Origin: Hippasteria phrygiana
Taxonomy: Eukaryota > Echinodermata > Asteroidea > Valvatida > Goniasteridae
Assembly: GCA_037893225.1 (NCBI GenBank)
Contig: JAZGUH010000733.1
Span: 682,001-746,000 of the forward strand
Direction: 5' to 3'
Length of the DNA stretch: 64,000 bases
Shown: piece by piece, positions 13,009 through 24,354 of the stretch
How positions within the stretch are numbered: the stretch's first letter is position 1
Layout: each line of letters starts with the position of its first letter
Translations under genes and position numbers: made by a program
Notes under the pieces: model-generated
What the model was told of the DNA's origin: nothing
Seen by the model: only the letters and a program-made list of their open reading frames with translations
The model's database searches: none

Positions 13009-14330
13009 GCAATACTTTGAAATTTGGCCCTGGGTACAAACACCATACTGGCCTGCACTTACGACTGCCAAGCTTATCAAAATGTCTTGCTCTAATTATG
13101 GCATAATTACCTTCTTTTTTTCCCCCGGCCCTGGAAAATTTGTGTTACCCAAATACACATGCAACAAACCCGATGATGATTTTAGTGATTCAAAGCTTTT
13201 TAAAAACAGTTTTCTGTGTATTACCGTGTTCAAACATCTCTCTTCCACTTAAAAAGATTGATCCAGGAAAACCTGAAATGGAAAAATGCTCTCATAAAAC
13301 AGCACAAGAGTGTCAAACAATTGTATGTAATTCCCACCTCTAATCAAGTAAATTGGTCAGTGTACACTTCTTCAATCTGGGGCACATTTCTTTCAAAATT
13401 TATTATTATTTCTAAGGGGGGTTGAGATGGGTGGGAGATAATAATTGGATTTAAACCCCAACAATTTCGGCAGTGTGAAGTATCGGCACAGCTTTGAGTC
13501 ATTATGCCATACAATGATACACAAAAGTTCAACCACATTCCCGCTTTGTCCTTTTGGTGTCAAACCTCAATAAAGCCACAATGTCAGAACAAAATAAAAA
13601 CTAGAGAGAGCTCCCTGTGTATTTTCGTTTTTTACATACAACCTGTTCATTTATCTCACTTGGAGCAAGTGACCGCCATTCACCATAGACCTGTATTGTA
13701 CATGTGAAACACCAGATACGTCTTCATTTATTCACAACCTGTAGACCATACCACGAATGTACATTTACAAAACTGTACGCATACTATAAAGATGTTAGCA
13801 CGAACAGAAACCCCTGTGGACACAAGCTGGAATAATGAATGTACATGCACTGACAAAATTGAGCCACCTCAATTTGCAGGTCATTCACTGATCACTACAT
13901 ACCACTAGGTGGCGCCCTACACAAAACACAGTTCACCTGCAAACCTTGAGCCCTCTTGAACAAACACAATCAGGGACAGACTCAACAAATGGTAGCTGCA
14001 TGTAAAAACAAGATCATGTAAAATTGTTTTTTATCCTCGTTTCTGAATCGGCACGAAAACTGTGGGGGGGTGGGGGGGAGGGGGTTGGGTTACAGTGACA
14101 ACCATGCGCCAGTTTATTTGGGTAATCGCAATTGCCCTGTCTGAAAAAAACGACAATTCAGCAATTAGTAATGAGCAAATATAAAATGGATGGCAACATT
14201 TTCTGAAATCCAACAGACGGAAAATCGGTGACAATATCAAACAGCCCGGAAAATACAGCCCTCACTCACAATTGCCAGTTTTTAAAGGTTTCAATATTTA
14301 TACCAACAATTCTGAATGAAGAAATGGCTG
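13009..14330. other. Unannotated sequence
   Basis: No gene. A G-rich stretch at about 14060-14085 is not a pure homopolymer. Confidence 0.4.
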
Positions 14331-14384
14331 GGTCCTGTTATCAGTAATTCAGCGCTGTAAATTGTGGAAAACTGACCCAAATAA

Positions 14385-14535
14385 ATATGTAAGATTTGAG
14401 GCTTTGCATGGCGGAGATACTAATAAATGAAAGCTTTGCAGAAACAACATGTGGAAATATTTCTCAATTGAGAGAATGGTTCCGAAAAGAACCAGAGGTA
14501 TTATAAACTTGACGTTCCGGTCAGACCATCTTCAG
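14385..14535 (-). mobile_element. Diverged relative of the 34.1-kb palindrome family
   Basis: Read on the minus strand it has CTGAAGA, a short stem, GGAACGTCAAG, then GGTTCTTTTCGGAACC, then an ATTTCCACATG block and GCCATGCAAAGC. The same order of blocks occurs at 33940-34245, but this copy is single rather than inverted. The 16-nt stem-loop at 14478-14493 has one G-U pair. Confidence 0.6.
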
Positions 14536-15002
14536 GGGAATGGATATGAAATCATATGCCTTCCTTGATAATTAACGCAAGGTAGTCCGACACTTAACAT
14601 TTCACTACAAATGATGCATTTGCGGATGTGAATGTCTCTTATATAAGAGTAAGTATGAGTAAGCTGCCAACATTTTCTGGTTAACGATAACGGCTGTAGA
14701 TCAAATCTTAAAGATCTTAAATATAAAGTTAATGATCATGTCCCAACTCCACTGAGTACATGTGTGTAAATGTCAAATGGATCAAGAACTTTCGTTTGGT
14801 ATGAATGCACATACACATGTATGTAACCTCATAAAAAACATGGCATTTTAAACCTCCATGTAATTGATTATAGATGAAAGCACTTGAGCTACGTTGGACT
14901 CCTACACGGGCCATTTCAGTTTTGGTTTCGCTCAGGTTTAACGCAGTCTACTTCCCCTGGATAGGAGTCAGCAAGGCATGGCTTGTTTGCGCATTGTTTC
15001 TC

Positions 15003-15028
15003 TTTCAAAGTGAACAAAGAAACTGGCA
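15003..15028 (-). repeat. 26-bp match to the tail next to the 33.8-kb tRNA-like head
   Basis: This block, which includes AAAGTGAACAAAGAAACTGG, is identical to 33732-33757, immediately beside the tRNA-derived head. It is likely a truncated copy of the same SINE tail. Confidence 0.6.
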
Positions 15029-15325
15029 CAAGCTTTCCCCACATAACTGATTATGAGTTTCTATAGCTTGTGCCAAGGTGCAGAAAACAACAGCCATCAA
15101 GGCATACAGCGCTATACCTCATACATATTCATGAGCAACAGCTTAATTCCAATTGGTCAATTCACCATCACATGCCAGCCACCTTTTTTTGCCACATACC
15201 AGGGCATACACAGTGATGCCACACAAGCCAACACCCCCAAAAACGATAAACAAATTGGGGTTGAGGAACTATCACATGAAGTCGCAGAATTATTGCACTG
15301 GATAAATCACGTTGCAGTATTGATG

Positions 15326-15560
15326 TTAACCCTAACCCCTGTGGCACTTTTACTGGGAAGTGTCCTGAACCTGTCAAAACCCTACACTGTGCAGTATACC
15401 TACAATGTATGGCACATACTTTGTAATTCGTCAAACAATCCACAAGGGAAACTGACTAGGTAAATTTGAATAAATTACTTTACTTTTTACTTGGACAAAT
15501 TGGGGCATCATAGCTCCATGTATGATGTAAAGTAATGGTGCCAAGGCACTTCAGTCCTGA
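15326..15560. mobile_element. TTAA-started repeat, GGCACC...ACTTT family
   Basis: Begins TTAACCCTAACCCCTG. Shares with 19270-19493 and 32690-33006 a block about CCTTGGCACCATCACTTTGC (here inverted near 15530-15550), a TGTCCAAGT-like block and an ACACTG...GCAGTATAC block. The right end is not defined. Confidence 0.5.
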
Positions 15561-15664
15561 GCAATAACATAATGGCAATTTAAGATGCCTGAGTCAAACA
15601 GATATGATTTAATTTTAGGTCATTTATCTGAGGAACTACATAGTTTGTTGACCTCTACTACCTA

Positions 15665-15987
15665 AAGCCGTGTTTCCATAAGACTTTTTATTCCGCGGCC
15701 TCGTGGAAACTTGCCGCGACATGCCTTCGCGTAATTCTACCGTGCGTTTCCATTTGGAATTTTATTTACCGCGACAAGAATGTTTATTCACCTTCGAGGC
15801 TGGCAGAATGTCACATATTGCTAGCCTGATGACTCCGCGGCCGCACGGATATCTTCCGCGACTGCTTTCGGCCTGGTTGTTTTACATCAAGGTCACGGTA
15901 AGTTGACAGGGACGTTAGTTTACCGCGTGTCTCCATTGGACTGAATTTTGTTAGACTGACAAAAATAAGTCCAATGGAAACACGGCT
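15665..15987. mobile_element. MITE with AGCCGTGTTTCCAT terminal inverted repeats
   Basis: Left end AGCCGTGTTTCCATAAGACT and right end (reverse complement) AGCCGTGTTTCCATTGGACT form about 27-bp inverted repeats. The interior is CpG-rich with CCGCGG and CGCGAC words repeated at both sides. About 320 bp and no coding capacity; superfamily unknown. Confidence 0.8.
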
Positions 15988-16370
15988 TAAGTGACCTAAT
16001 ACCGACTGTCCACCTTCACATCAGTTTGATACTTACACACTAAAGTGCAGAAGACAATCACATTAAGAGCAACGACACACAACATTGCGCATTTCTTGAT
16101 GCATGTGGTATGCACTGCCCCACTTTTTATGTCACTAAAAGAGCCAAATTTTTGCATGTATTTTTAGTATCTAGCCTCTTTAACCAAAGCGAAGAGGAAT
16201 TTTCATCATCTATGCACGATCAGTATACATGTGAATTCAGTTATGTTCTTGGATTCAGCATTAGCAAAAAACAAGGGAAAATATTGAAAAATGACTAAGT
16301 CACAATGTATCTATCTATAATATACTCGCTGGATTTACTAACAAATTCAACACTTGTGACGGTGTATTCT

Positions 16371-16945
16371 TTAACCCTAACCCCCTAGGCCCTTATTGCT
16401 AGGAACCATCCTCAATCCTCCAAAATCCTCCTGTGCTTCAATCACCATTCATCCTTAATCCTCCAAAATCCTTTGCTTCAATCACCATTCAATCACCATT
16501 CAATCACCATTCCTCCTCAATCCCCCAAAATCCTCCTGTGCTTCAATCACCATTCCTCCTCAATCCTCCAAAATCCTCCTGTGCTTCAATCACCATTCCT
16601 CCTCAATCCTCCAAAATCCTCCGTGCTTCAATCACCATTCCTCCTCAATCCTCCAAAATCCTCCTGTGCTTCAATCACCATTCCTCCTCATTCCTCCTCA
16701 ATCCTCCAAAATCCTCCTGTGCTTCAATCACCATTCCTCCTCAATCCTCCAAAATCCTCCTGTGCTTCAATCACCATTCCTCCTCAATCCTCCAAAATCC
16801 TCCTGTGCTTCAATCACCATTCCTCCTCATTCCTCCTCAATCCTCCAAAATCCTCCGGTGCTTCAATCACCATTCCTCCTCAATCCTCCAAAATACTCCA
16901 AAACCACCATGAGGATTTTGGAGGATTGAGGAGGGTTAGGGTTAA
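16371..16945. mobile_element. TTAA-flanked piggyBac-like MITE carrying a minisatellite
   Basis: TTAACCCTAACCCCC at the left and GAGGGTTAGGGTTAA at the right are inverted, each with TTAA outermost (16371-16374 and 16942-16945). Just beyond the right end the sequence restarts TTAACCCTAACGTCCTAGGC, similar to the left start, so a remnant of a second copy abuts. TTAA with CCCT ends fits the piggyBac superfamily. No transposase. Confidence 0.75.
16405..16910. repeat. 42-bp minisatellite, about 11 units
   Basis: The unit is CCTGTGCTTCAATCACCATT followed by CCTCCTCAATCCTCCAAAAT and two more bases (42 bp, some 39-55 bp variants). Because 42 is divisible by three and the unit lacks stops in all forward frames, long overlapping open frames appear; they are repeat artefacts. 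The array is closed by one inverted half-unit (GGATTTTGGAGGATTGAGGA) at about 16913-16932. Confidence 0.95.
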
Positions 16946-17925
16946 CCCTAACGTCCTAGGCATTCATTTTGGGTAAAGGACACTATACTACAAAATACTA
17001 CACAATTTCTCATAATGCCAGTGTACAGTAAGAGTACTGAATATTATACAGTTCACTACCAGTAGCATTTTATAGCTTTAGGTGAAGTTAGGGTTGAAAA
17101 AACCGATTCAATCTTGGCATTGGCTGAAAGGTGTTTTTATTACTTTATCTTGACTTTACCAATGCACTATATTTGGTAAATTTTCATTTGAAGCTTTCAA
17201 GTCATATTTCAATTGTGGAATCCAGGGGTCTTGTAGGCAATTCTTGAAATACAGTATTGCCAAATTAACAATTTCCAACACAATTGGTTGATAAATTTTC
17301 TTTTTACAGGTACACATAAATGCCTAACAATTTGAACATAACCCTTACCTACACAAAGACCATGCTGTTAGACCGTGCTCAATTCCTTTACTTTGATTAA
17401 TGACACGCAAGGAAACAAACGGGGAGAAAAAGCCTTCATTACTTGGGCGCCCCAAACCGACAAAGATCTGTCCGCCGACAATTTCCCTTTAACTCCTGCC
17501 ATTAGCCTTTCAGCTCACATTCTGCCTAATGCATCACGTTTAAATGGGAGGAGGCCAGTGTACTTTCCCCCACCCTTATCATCTGGCCAGCTACGTGCCC
17601 TCCTGCGCTGCAGTCCATAACCACTGTATGACAGGTAGTCTTTCTGTAATGCATTGCATATTTACCATTATGCAGGACAGATAGAAAGGCCCCCACCAGT
17701 CACTCTGTGTGAATAGTAGATAAGGAATATGATTATGCCCATTGAGTCAGCTGCTGCACGTTTTAAGGGGAACTGCAGCCTGTTTTTTTTTTTTTGAAAA
17801 ACAAGAAAGAAAGAAAAAAACACATACCCTAGGAAAACTTGGGAGGTCAGTGCCTCTTACACACTTTAAAGGCACAGTGCAATAAATATTCAATTCAATT
17901 CGTTTTCACACATGTAATCTTATCT
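16946..17925. other. Unannotated sequence
   Basis: No gene recognised. 17400-17620 is less AT-rich and looks unique, with a possible conserved non-coding character only. Confidence 0.35.
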
Positions 17926-17995
17926 TTAACCCTAACTCCCTTAGGTGTGTGGAAAATCATATTGAAATTGAAGGATTTAGGACTGTCAGGGTTAA
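17926..17995. mobile_element. Tiny TTAA-bounded element
   Basis: TTAACCCTAACTCCC at the left and CAGGGTTAA at the right, only 70 bp apart. Probably an internally deleted member of the TTAA family. Confidence 0.45.
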
Positions 17996-18059
17996 ACAGA
18001 GGGGGAAAATGCTGTTCTTGTAGTCTGGTTCCTTGACCCTACTTCAGACAAAACAGAAC

Positions 18060-18287
18060 AATTTATAGACATCAGGGAGTTATCAGGCCGACCATCGCTG
18101 GAAATTTATACAACAAATCCACTTTTCTTGAAAATGACAGCACACCAGGTGCCATGATTTCACAAGATGCTTGAGACTATAGTATTATTTACTTACAGTA
18201 AAGTAAGGTATTTCATAATAATTTGGTATTTTTGTTTTGTTTTCTTTTAAGTTTGCAAAGGTTGTATATATATATATTACCTTTAAA
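18060..18287 (+). mobile_element. TTTAAAGGTA repeat, copy 2
   Basis: Shares the CAGGTGCCATGATTTCACA block, ACTTACAGT...AAGGTATT block and an ACCTTTAAAG terminus with the copies at 3191-3640 and 31763-31975. A short TA microsatellite sits at about 18265-18279, just inside the end. Confidence 0.6.
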
Positions 18288-18410
18288 GACCTCACCTTCC
18301 ATCTGCAATTATGAATGCTGTCAGCAGCATGGAGCTGCAAGTTGACCTCAATATTCAGGCTATTTTTCAAGCATATGGGGACTTCCAGGCATACTGTACC
18401 GGAGCCACAA

Positions 18411-18702
18411 TATGTGACCCACTCTCTACAAAACAGGGTACTATTATGACCTACTATACGAAAACATGCACAGGGCTTTCTTTGTAAAGGAAACCAAACA
18501 AACCTTCATATAAGTGATTCTTTTGTTTTTGCTTTGTTAGCTACTATTGTAATCTATATTTTTTGAATTTATTTTAAATTCTTTCTTCTTGCTAAGTTAA
18601 GGGCTATGTATCTCTAAATATTCCACTACGTACCTGTAGGCCTATATAACTTATTTTTTTCAAATTTTGCGACATACCCACTTTTTGTAGAGTGGTCACA
18701 TA
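18411..18702. mobile_element. MITE with TATGTGACC ends, copy A
   Basis: Left end TATGTGACCCACTCTCTAC and right end (reverse complement) TATGTGACCACTCTACAAAA are inverted repeats; about 290 bp. It abuts copy B at the shared palindrome CACATATGTG. Confidence 0.7.
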
Positions 18703-19148
18703 TGTGACCCGCTCTGGAAAAAGGTATATTATGTCGCAAAATATGAAAAATGAGTTTTATGTATGTTTGGAAAGCCCGCAATGTAAGCTTTCATTTGGTA
18801 CATGATAGAGCTCCAAAGCCCTTTCTGTTCTGGAGATATCGTGTTTTTGCATATTAATTACTTCTATGGAGTTCAAATTGCACAACAGAGAAAACAGGCT
18901 TTGAAATAGCTAGTTCTAAGATGATGCAATGGAACAATGCACTCTAAAAAGGTTATTTTTTCACTTCATTCACTGGAATCAACATTGTTGTGCACCAAAC
19001 CTGAAGCTTTAGATATTTAAGATGTCATTAATGACAAAAAACAAAAATGAATTTTGACGAAAAATGTCACCCTCTCAACGTTGAAAGGGCCATTACACGT
19101 AAATGCATAGCGCGACTTATATCACCTTTTTCTGGAGAGGGTCACATA
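18703..19148. mobile_element. MITE with TATGTGACC ends, copy B
   Basis: Left end TATGTGACCCGCTCTGGAAA and right end (reverse complement) TATGTGACCCTCTCCAGAAA are inverted, continuing into matched GTCGC words. About 446 bp, with a different interior from copy A. Confidence 0.75.
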
Positions 19149-19269
19149 TGTGTGTAACATTCTATTTTATGGTACCAATTTTGTTTACTGACTGGAATCA
19201 GCTCATGAACTGCATTAATATGGTTTGTAATAGAAAAAGAGGCATTCTGATCAAGTGAAAATGCTGCAA

Positions 19270-19493
19270 TTAACCCTAACCTTCCCTAACCTGCCAAAAT
19301 CAAACACCCCATTTGTATTGAATTTTGTGTGATTGGGTACTGTAGAGCCTTGGCACCATCACTTTGCATGGGACTTGATGCCCTGATTTTGTCTAAGTAC
19401 AAAGAATGTGCCATTGGTTTACTACACAGTGTTGGAGTTTGTGTGGTTAGGGAAGGATTCTAGTAAAAAGCCTTGGGCTGTTAGTAGGGTTAA
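19270..19493. mobile_element. TTAA-flanked MITE (CCCTAACCTTCC ends)
   Basis: TTAACCCTAACCTTCCCTAA at the left, GGTTAGGGAAGG and TAGTAGGGTTAA at the right; TTAA is outermost on both sides. The interior GCCTTGGCACCATCACTTTG links it to 15326 and 32690. Confidence 0.75.
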
Positions 19494-19749
19494 TGACCAA
19501 AAATATCAACGAAAAATAGTCAATTTTTATCAATCTACCATTAACAGTGCTAAAAAAAACAAAGGAGTTTGGGGTACATATATGGTACCATTTACCAAGA
19601 CATTCAAAGGTGGTAAAAAGTGACAAAGAGTTACCATGGAGTCATGAGAGTTGCTTGCTCTTCAGGACAGGAACACAACTTCAGAATTACAACAGATTTA
19701 GTCTTTACTGTTCAGGATGAAGAAAAACTAAACCAACCCCCAGGAAAAA

Positions 19750-19774
19750 ACAAACAAACAAACAAACAAACAAA
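19750..19774. repeat. (CAAA)n microsatellite
   Basis: Six perfect ACAA/CAAA tetranucleotides. Confidence 0.9.
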
Positions 19775-22116
19775 AAACAAGTTATTTGTAAAATGTTAAT
19801 GATATTTTGCATAAGACATTTTTAAACACAAATGCATGAAATCGAAATTGAAACTTTCAGTAAAAGAAAGTTGGTAAAAAAGAAAGAAAAACAAAGATGT
19901 GCGCTGGATTGCTTAGCTAAATACAGAAAAACAATATTTGGGTTCGGTTCGTTGTTTTTGACACCCTGTAACAGTGGGCATTGAAAACAACACCAAGTAA
20001 ACAGTGAAATCTAGGCCTACATGGTACAAACAGTGAGCTTTCTCATCAATACTGGTAAAAGCCTATACTTGCAAGGCGATTGTAAACGTGTCTTTTCCAA
20101 GAACCATACATGATAATGGTTACATGCACCTCTCATGAATACTTTGAAATTCATGATATAAACCATTGAGGAGATTCGTGTGAACAAACAAAGTGTCTTT
20201 GCCAGTTTCTAACGAAAACAAATCCCGGGCTCGCTCAAGCATGCTGATTTCAAGCAAGGTCACTCACTTCTTCATTGACAATTGGATCTCCACACATGGG
20301 GGATTTTCTCTTGAATTCTACCTGAATGGCATCACACAGTGCTTGTCTTGTAAAAGAGCCGGCATTATAAATAAGCCATGGTACAAGTTGTCACAGTGCG
20401 TGCATGCAACTGCGCAAATCCCTTAACCAGCGGGCCGCATTCCTTTGTAGTCTTTCTCTTTCTTTCTTTTTCTTTTTTAAATTCAAGGTTGCCCATTGTT
20501 CATTTCTTCACAATGGCGGAGTATTTTTTATATTTTGTGTGTGTGTGTAAAATGATGCTCCCAGAAATCCCTTGGCATCAGAAAGAGATTTGCAGCTCCC
20601 ACTAATGACTTGAAATTGGGATAGAAATTGGTAAATGAATCAAAAAAGTCCTTCATAATAAATGGCAAGTAACTAACCACAAAAGAATATTAAATCCTGG
20701 CCACCCCAGGATACACAGTAATCTACGCAAAATAGTTTGACTTCATTTTGCCTACCTCCAAGCTACATGTACTGTGCATGTAAATGCACAGTAGCACTCA
20801 AGTACAAATGTATTACAAAAAAAATATACACATTTAATAAAAGTTACAAATTTAATACAAATTATTAACAGTAAAATGTTTTAGAGTGTGCATGTTCAAT
20901 TTTTGTATCCCTGCTGAATAAAATATGACTTACAAATTAGCCAGTGTGTATAATCATTTCATTTTACAAAATGGCCAGAGTATTCAAAGTGGAAGTTTCC
21001 CTTAATCAAAATATTAACTGTGACAAAAATCAGACTTACATGTACATATGCCAATGTCCTATGGACAGGTCATACATTAGATTATAACCTAATAGAAACC
21101 ATGCAAAGTGGGGGGGGGGGGGGGTTGAGGGTGGGGGAATTTGTCATCCTGTAGCAAGCATTCATGGGATCTGACAGTGCCTAGTGAACATTCAGGGATT
21201 GCCTTCCCTCCCCTGTCTAGTGAGATGTGATTTCCTGACAGCAAGTGACTACAGGAAGGACTCACCACCTGTGTCTCTCTGAGCCTTGTTCCTGACTGGC
21301 TGACCTCATACCAGGGCCCAGATCCTGCCGATTACATCCCCCCACAAAAAAAACAAAAAACAAAAACCACCCAATCACCTCCCACACAAAACACTCTATC
21401 CAACACACACTGACAATAATAAGGCAAAATCATTTAAAGCTGCAATGTCCATGCCCTGGCCGAAAATTTCACTTCAATGGATTTCCACCTGCAAACGGTT
21501 AATGGAGGAAAACTCTTTTTGAACAAAACAAACGATAACTACACTCCAGAATCTATTTGGTCTTAACGTGTGATGATTACCCTATTCATTAACACTAAGA
21601 ATAGAAGCATCCCGCTCCTAGTGCAAAAATTTAAACTTATAAACTGTCTTACTTATCTTCAATTGATTTTTGTGTGGAAAGCGCATAACTTAGGGTTATT
21701 TTTACGCAATTCAATTTTAAAATTTTGTTTTTCAGGGTGCCACACCCGAAAAGCATCTTTAAACAAAAAAGTTGGCCATCATGAATTTTTTCCAAAAAGG
21801 AAGGAGGCCATTTTTTAAAATCTATTTTTACTATGTTACATGGCAATATTTCCCGAAATGGCTGTCCCCATAATTTTTTTAAGATGGCTTCGGCCGAGAG
21901 CAGAGCCCACTGAACCCATTCAAAATATGGAATTTTAAAGAACTGTGAGAACTTTCTGCCCAGCATCGGCACCTATGGTGTTTTAATTTAGTTGGAAGCA
22001 ACAGTATTGACAAATTATTCTGTACGTGCCAACCAACACCCGCCTGTTTGTCTATTCTCATTATTAGCAGGTTTTGGAGGTACTATGATATGAATAGACT
22101 TATCACAATACACACA
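19775..22116. other. Unannotated sequence
   Basis: AT-rich, with a G run at 21110-21124 (15) and A/C-rich simple sequence at about 21340-21420. A region at 21740-21900 repeats GCCATC/ATGGC words. No gene. Confidence 0.4.
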
Positions 22117-22124
22117 TGCACAAT
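22117..22124. repeat. 8-bp target duplication, left
   Basis: TGCACAAT; exact match to 24347-24354. Confidence 0.9.
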
Positions 22125-24346
22125 TAAGGTTCAACCGATGATGGATTTGCCTGCCGATCCGATGGCCGATGTTTAAATTTGGAACATCGGCCGATGTCCG
22201 ATCCGATCCGATGTTTTTAATCGACATAAACAATGCCATCAAAAACGTCAAAAAATCGTGCTGCACTATCGGTAGATCGTGACGCTATGGACCGATCGCG
22301 CTGCCACCAGTCGAACACATTTTCTTTCTAATTCACGGCTCTAGAGGATTTTTTTTAAAGGTAAGTAAAGTCCAAGATATCCGTCAGAATCGACTGATAC
22401 TAGCGCAGCACGATCGACCGATCGCGCACATCGACCGATTGCGCCCAACCAACAGTGACATACCCAAGACAAAACCATGACTCCCTTACACAGTAATAAA
22501 TTGGGCCAAACAAAAAAATGCCATCAGTTCGGGTCACCCTATTTTCGAAAGCCATAAATTGTTATTAGGTAGAGGAAGACAAATTAATTCTACGATACCG
22601 ATTTCCGATCATAATAGTAGGAATTGCCGACCGGGCGTCCGGAATTCCCATACAGTAGCGGTACTTGCCGACATGTGAAACTATGCGTAACTCAAAGATC
22701 GTGTACATCTTGTCGATGTTCGGCCGGGAGTACGTGCGCATGCGGCAAAATAAGTACGGGCTCGATTATGGGGAAACAAAAACGTCTGCGCCTGCGCATT
22801 GCGCAGAGCGGGTCCGTTGTTGGGGGGTGTTTATTCATGCAACACCATGCTTTGACACGCATGCTTTGGAGGCAACAAATTACTAAAAGATTCTAGAACT
22901 TCGCAGGCCCACTCGACAAGATTTGTTCATAAAATCACGGCGAAAACCAACAAAGAATCGGACCAACAAGGATAGTCAAAATCAGGATGTGTTTTAATCA
23001 AAACTTTCGACAAATTGCGACAAGAAGTGGACCAGTGGTTGAGTGATGTGCGTGATAAACGGCTGTGTGGATAATTCCATGTGTCGCCAACGTGTTACGG
23101 TGACGCACCGTGCATGGAGCTGTCAGTTGGCCGGGCACGCCCGCGCGTTGTACGGCATGGACTGCTTTCGTATCGCGGCACTCTGTGCGTGCAGTTTGTG
23201 ATATGGTGATCGCAGTTTCATATTTATTTTGTTTAGTTTATTGCTTTTGCTGATTAATAGGCTATCAATCATGTATCTATCTTTGTTCTGAATAAAAAGG
23301 TCGATTATTCAGTATTCACAACACGAGAGTTTTGGCTTAACCATACAAGTTTACAGTTTTAAAGAAATAGGAAGGAAGCTGACTATTTTTACAATACGTA
23401 AATTCTATTTTCCACTTTGCAATGCTCGTATCACATAAAATTCATCAGGCATATGTCTCACAAAGCATCTCAAAATGTGTACATGTACTTCGTTTCGGGA
23501 CCCCTCTAACACGGGTATTGCGTTAATTATTCTAACCTTTAGCATGGCGGTAGACAATTAACATGTTATGCCTACCAACCGACCCTATTAAATTATATTT
23601 TAATACTGCTGGTTGTTGGATAGAAGTTGAAATGGAGAACAAATTAGGACAATGGGCAAAACTAATCCAGGCATTTATTTACATGTACGTAGAAAAATCT
23701 GCGGTCGTAAAAATACGACGCCGAACTCGCAGTGATTTCAATTCAATTCAAGCTTCAGTCCAGCAAAATTGGCACACGTGAAGGGAATTCCCCATTAGGG
23801 CGTCTATGCTGGTCTTTTTTCCAGGGTATTTTTGTATTCACGCTGTATATAACATTACACGGTGCACACATATCGCCAATGCTGTGCATGCAAGAGACAT
23901 GTGATCGGCTGAACTAAAGTCCACAACGCGTCGTGGCTTCACAGTGTAGTTTCCCGACTCCGTTCATGACGTTCAGTAGACCAGTACAGTCATGCACTGA
24001 CTGCTAGCTTTGTTGTCTTCGGGCACTGAGTTTTCACGCATGCGGTGCAGATAGCGCGGATCGCATAGACGCGGAGCTCGGAGATATTTACACCGGTATG
24101 ATAATACATCACAGCATAAAACTGTTCATTTTTCACACAAAAATAAAACATCGTTTTTAATCGCGCTCTAATAAAAAGATATGACATTTGTGTATGATAA
24201 AATTGAGTGTAAAGTTTGCTAATTGACATTGCCGAACATCGGTTCGTCATCGGTTAAACCTTACAAATTTACCGATCCGATGTTTTGCCGATATTGCCAA
24301 ACATCGGCCCGATCCGATGTCCGATCCGATCATCGGTTAAACCTTA
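22125..24346. mobile_element. Non-autonomous hAT element, 2222 bp
   Basis: Terminal inverted repeats start TAAGGTTCAACCGATGAT (left) and TAAGGTTTAACCGATGAT (right, reverse complement), flanked by an exact 8-bp duplication TGCACAAT. An 8-bp duplication is the hAT hallmark. Both subterminal regions are packed with CCGATCCGATG words, likely transposase-binding repeats. The interior is CpG-rich (for example 22700-22810, 23090-23170) against AT-rich flanks and encodes no transposase: open frames are under 95 codons with no hAT motif. It must have moved using a transposase supplied elsewhere. Confidence 0.9.
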
Positions 24347-24354
24347 TGCACAAT
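24347..24354. repeat. 8-bp target duplication, right
   Basis: TGCACAAT; pairs with 22117-22124. Confidence 0.9.

Noticed and set aside
15053..15463. 136-codon plus-strand frame
   Set aside because: Its end runs into a TTAA-type repeat and no domain is visible.
16371..16390. Interstitial telomere sequence (CCCTAA)
   Set aside because: Only one or two units at each place, always next to TTAA and paired with an inverse copy; these are element ends.
16433..16976. Overlapping open frames of 159 and 167 codons
   Set aside because: They are translations of the 42-bp minisatellite, open in several frames because the unit is a multiple of three and has no stop.
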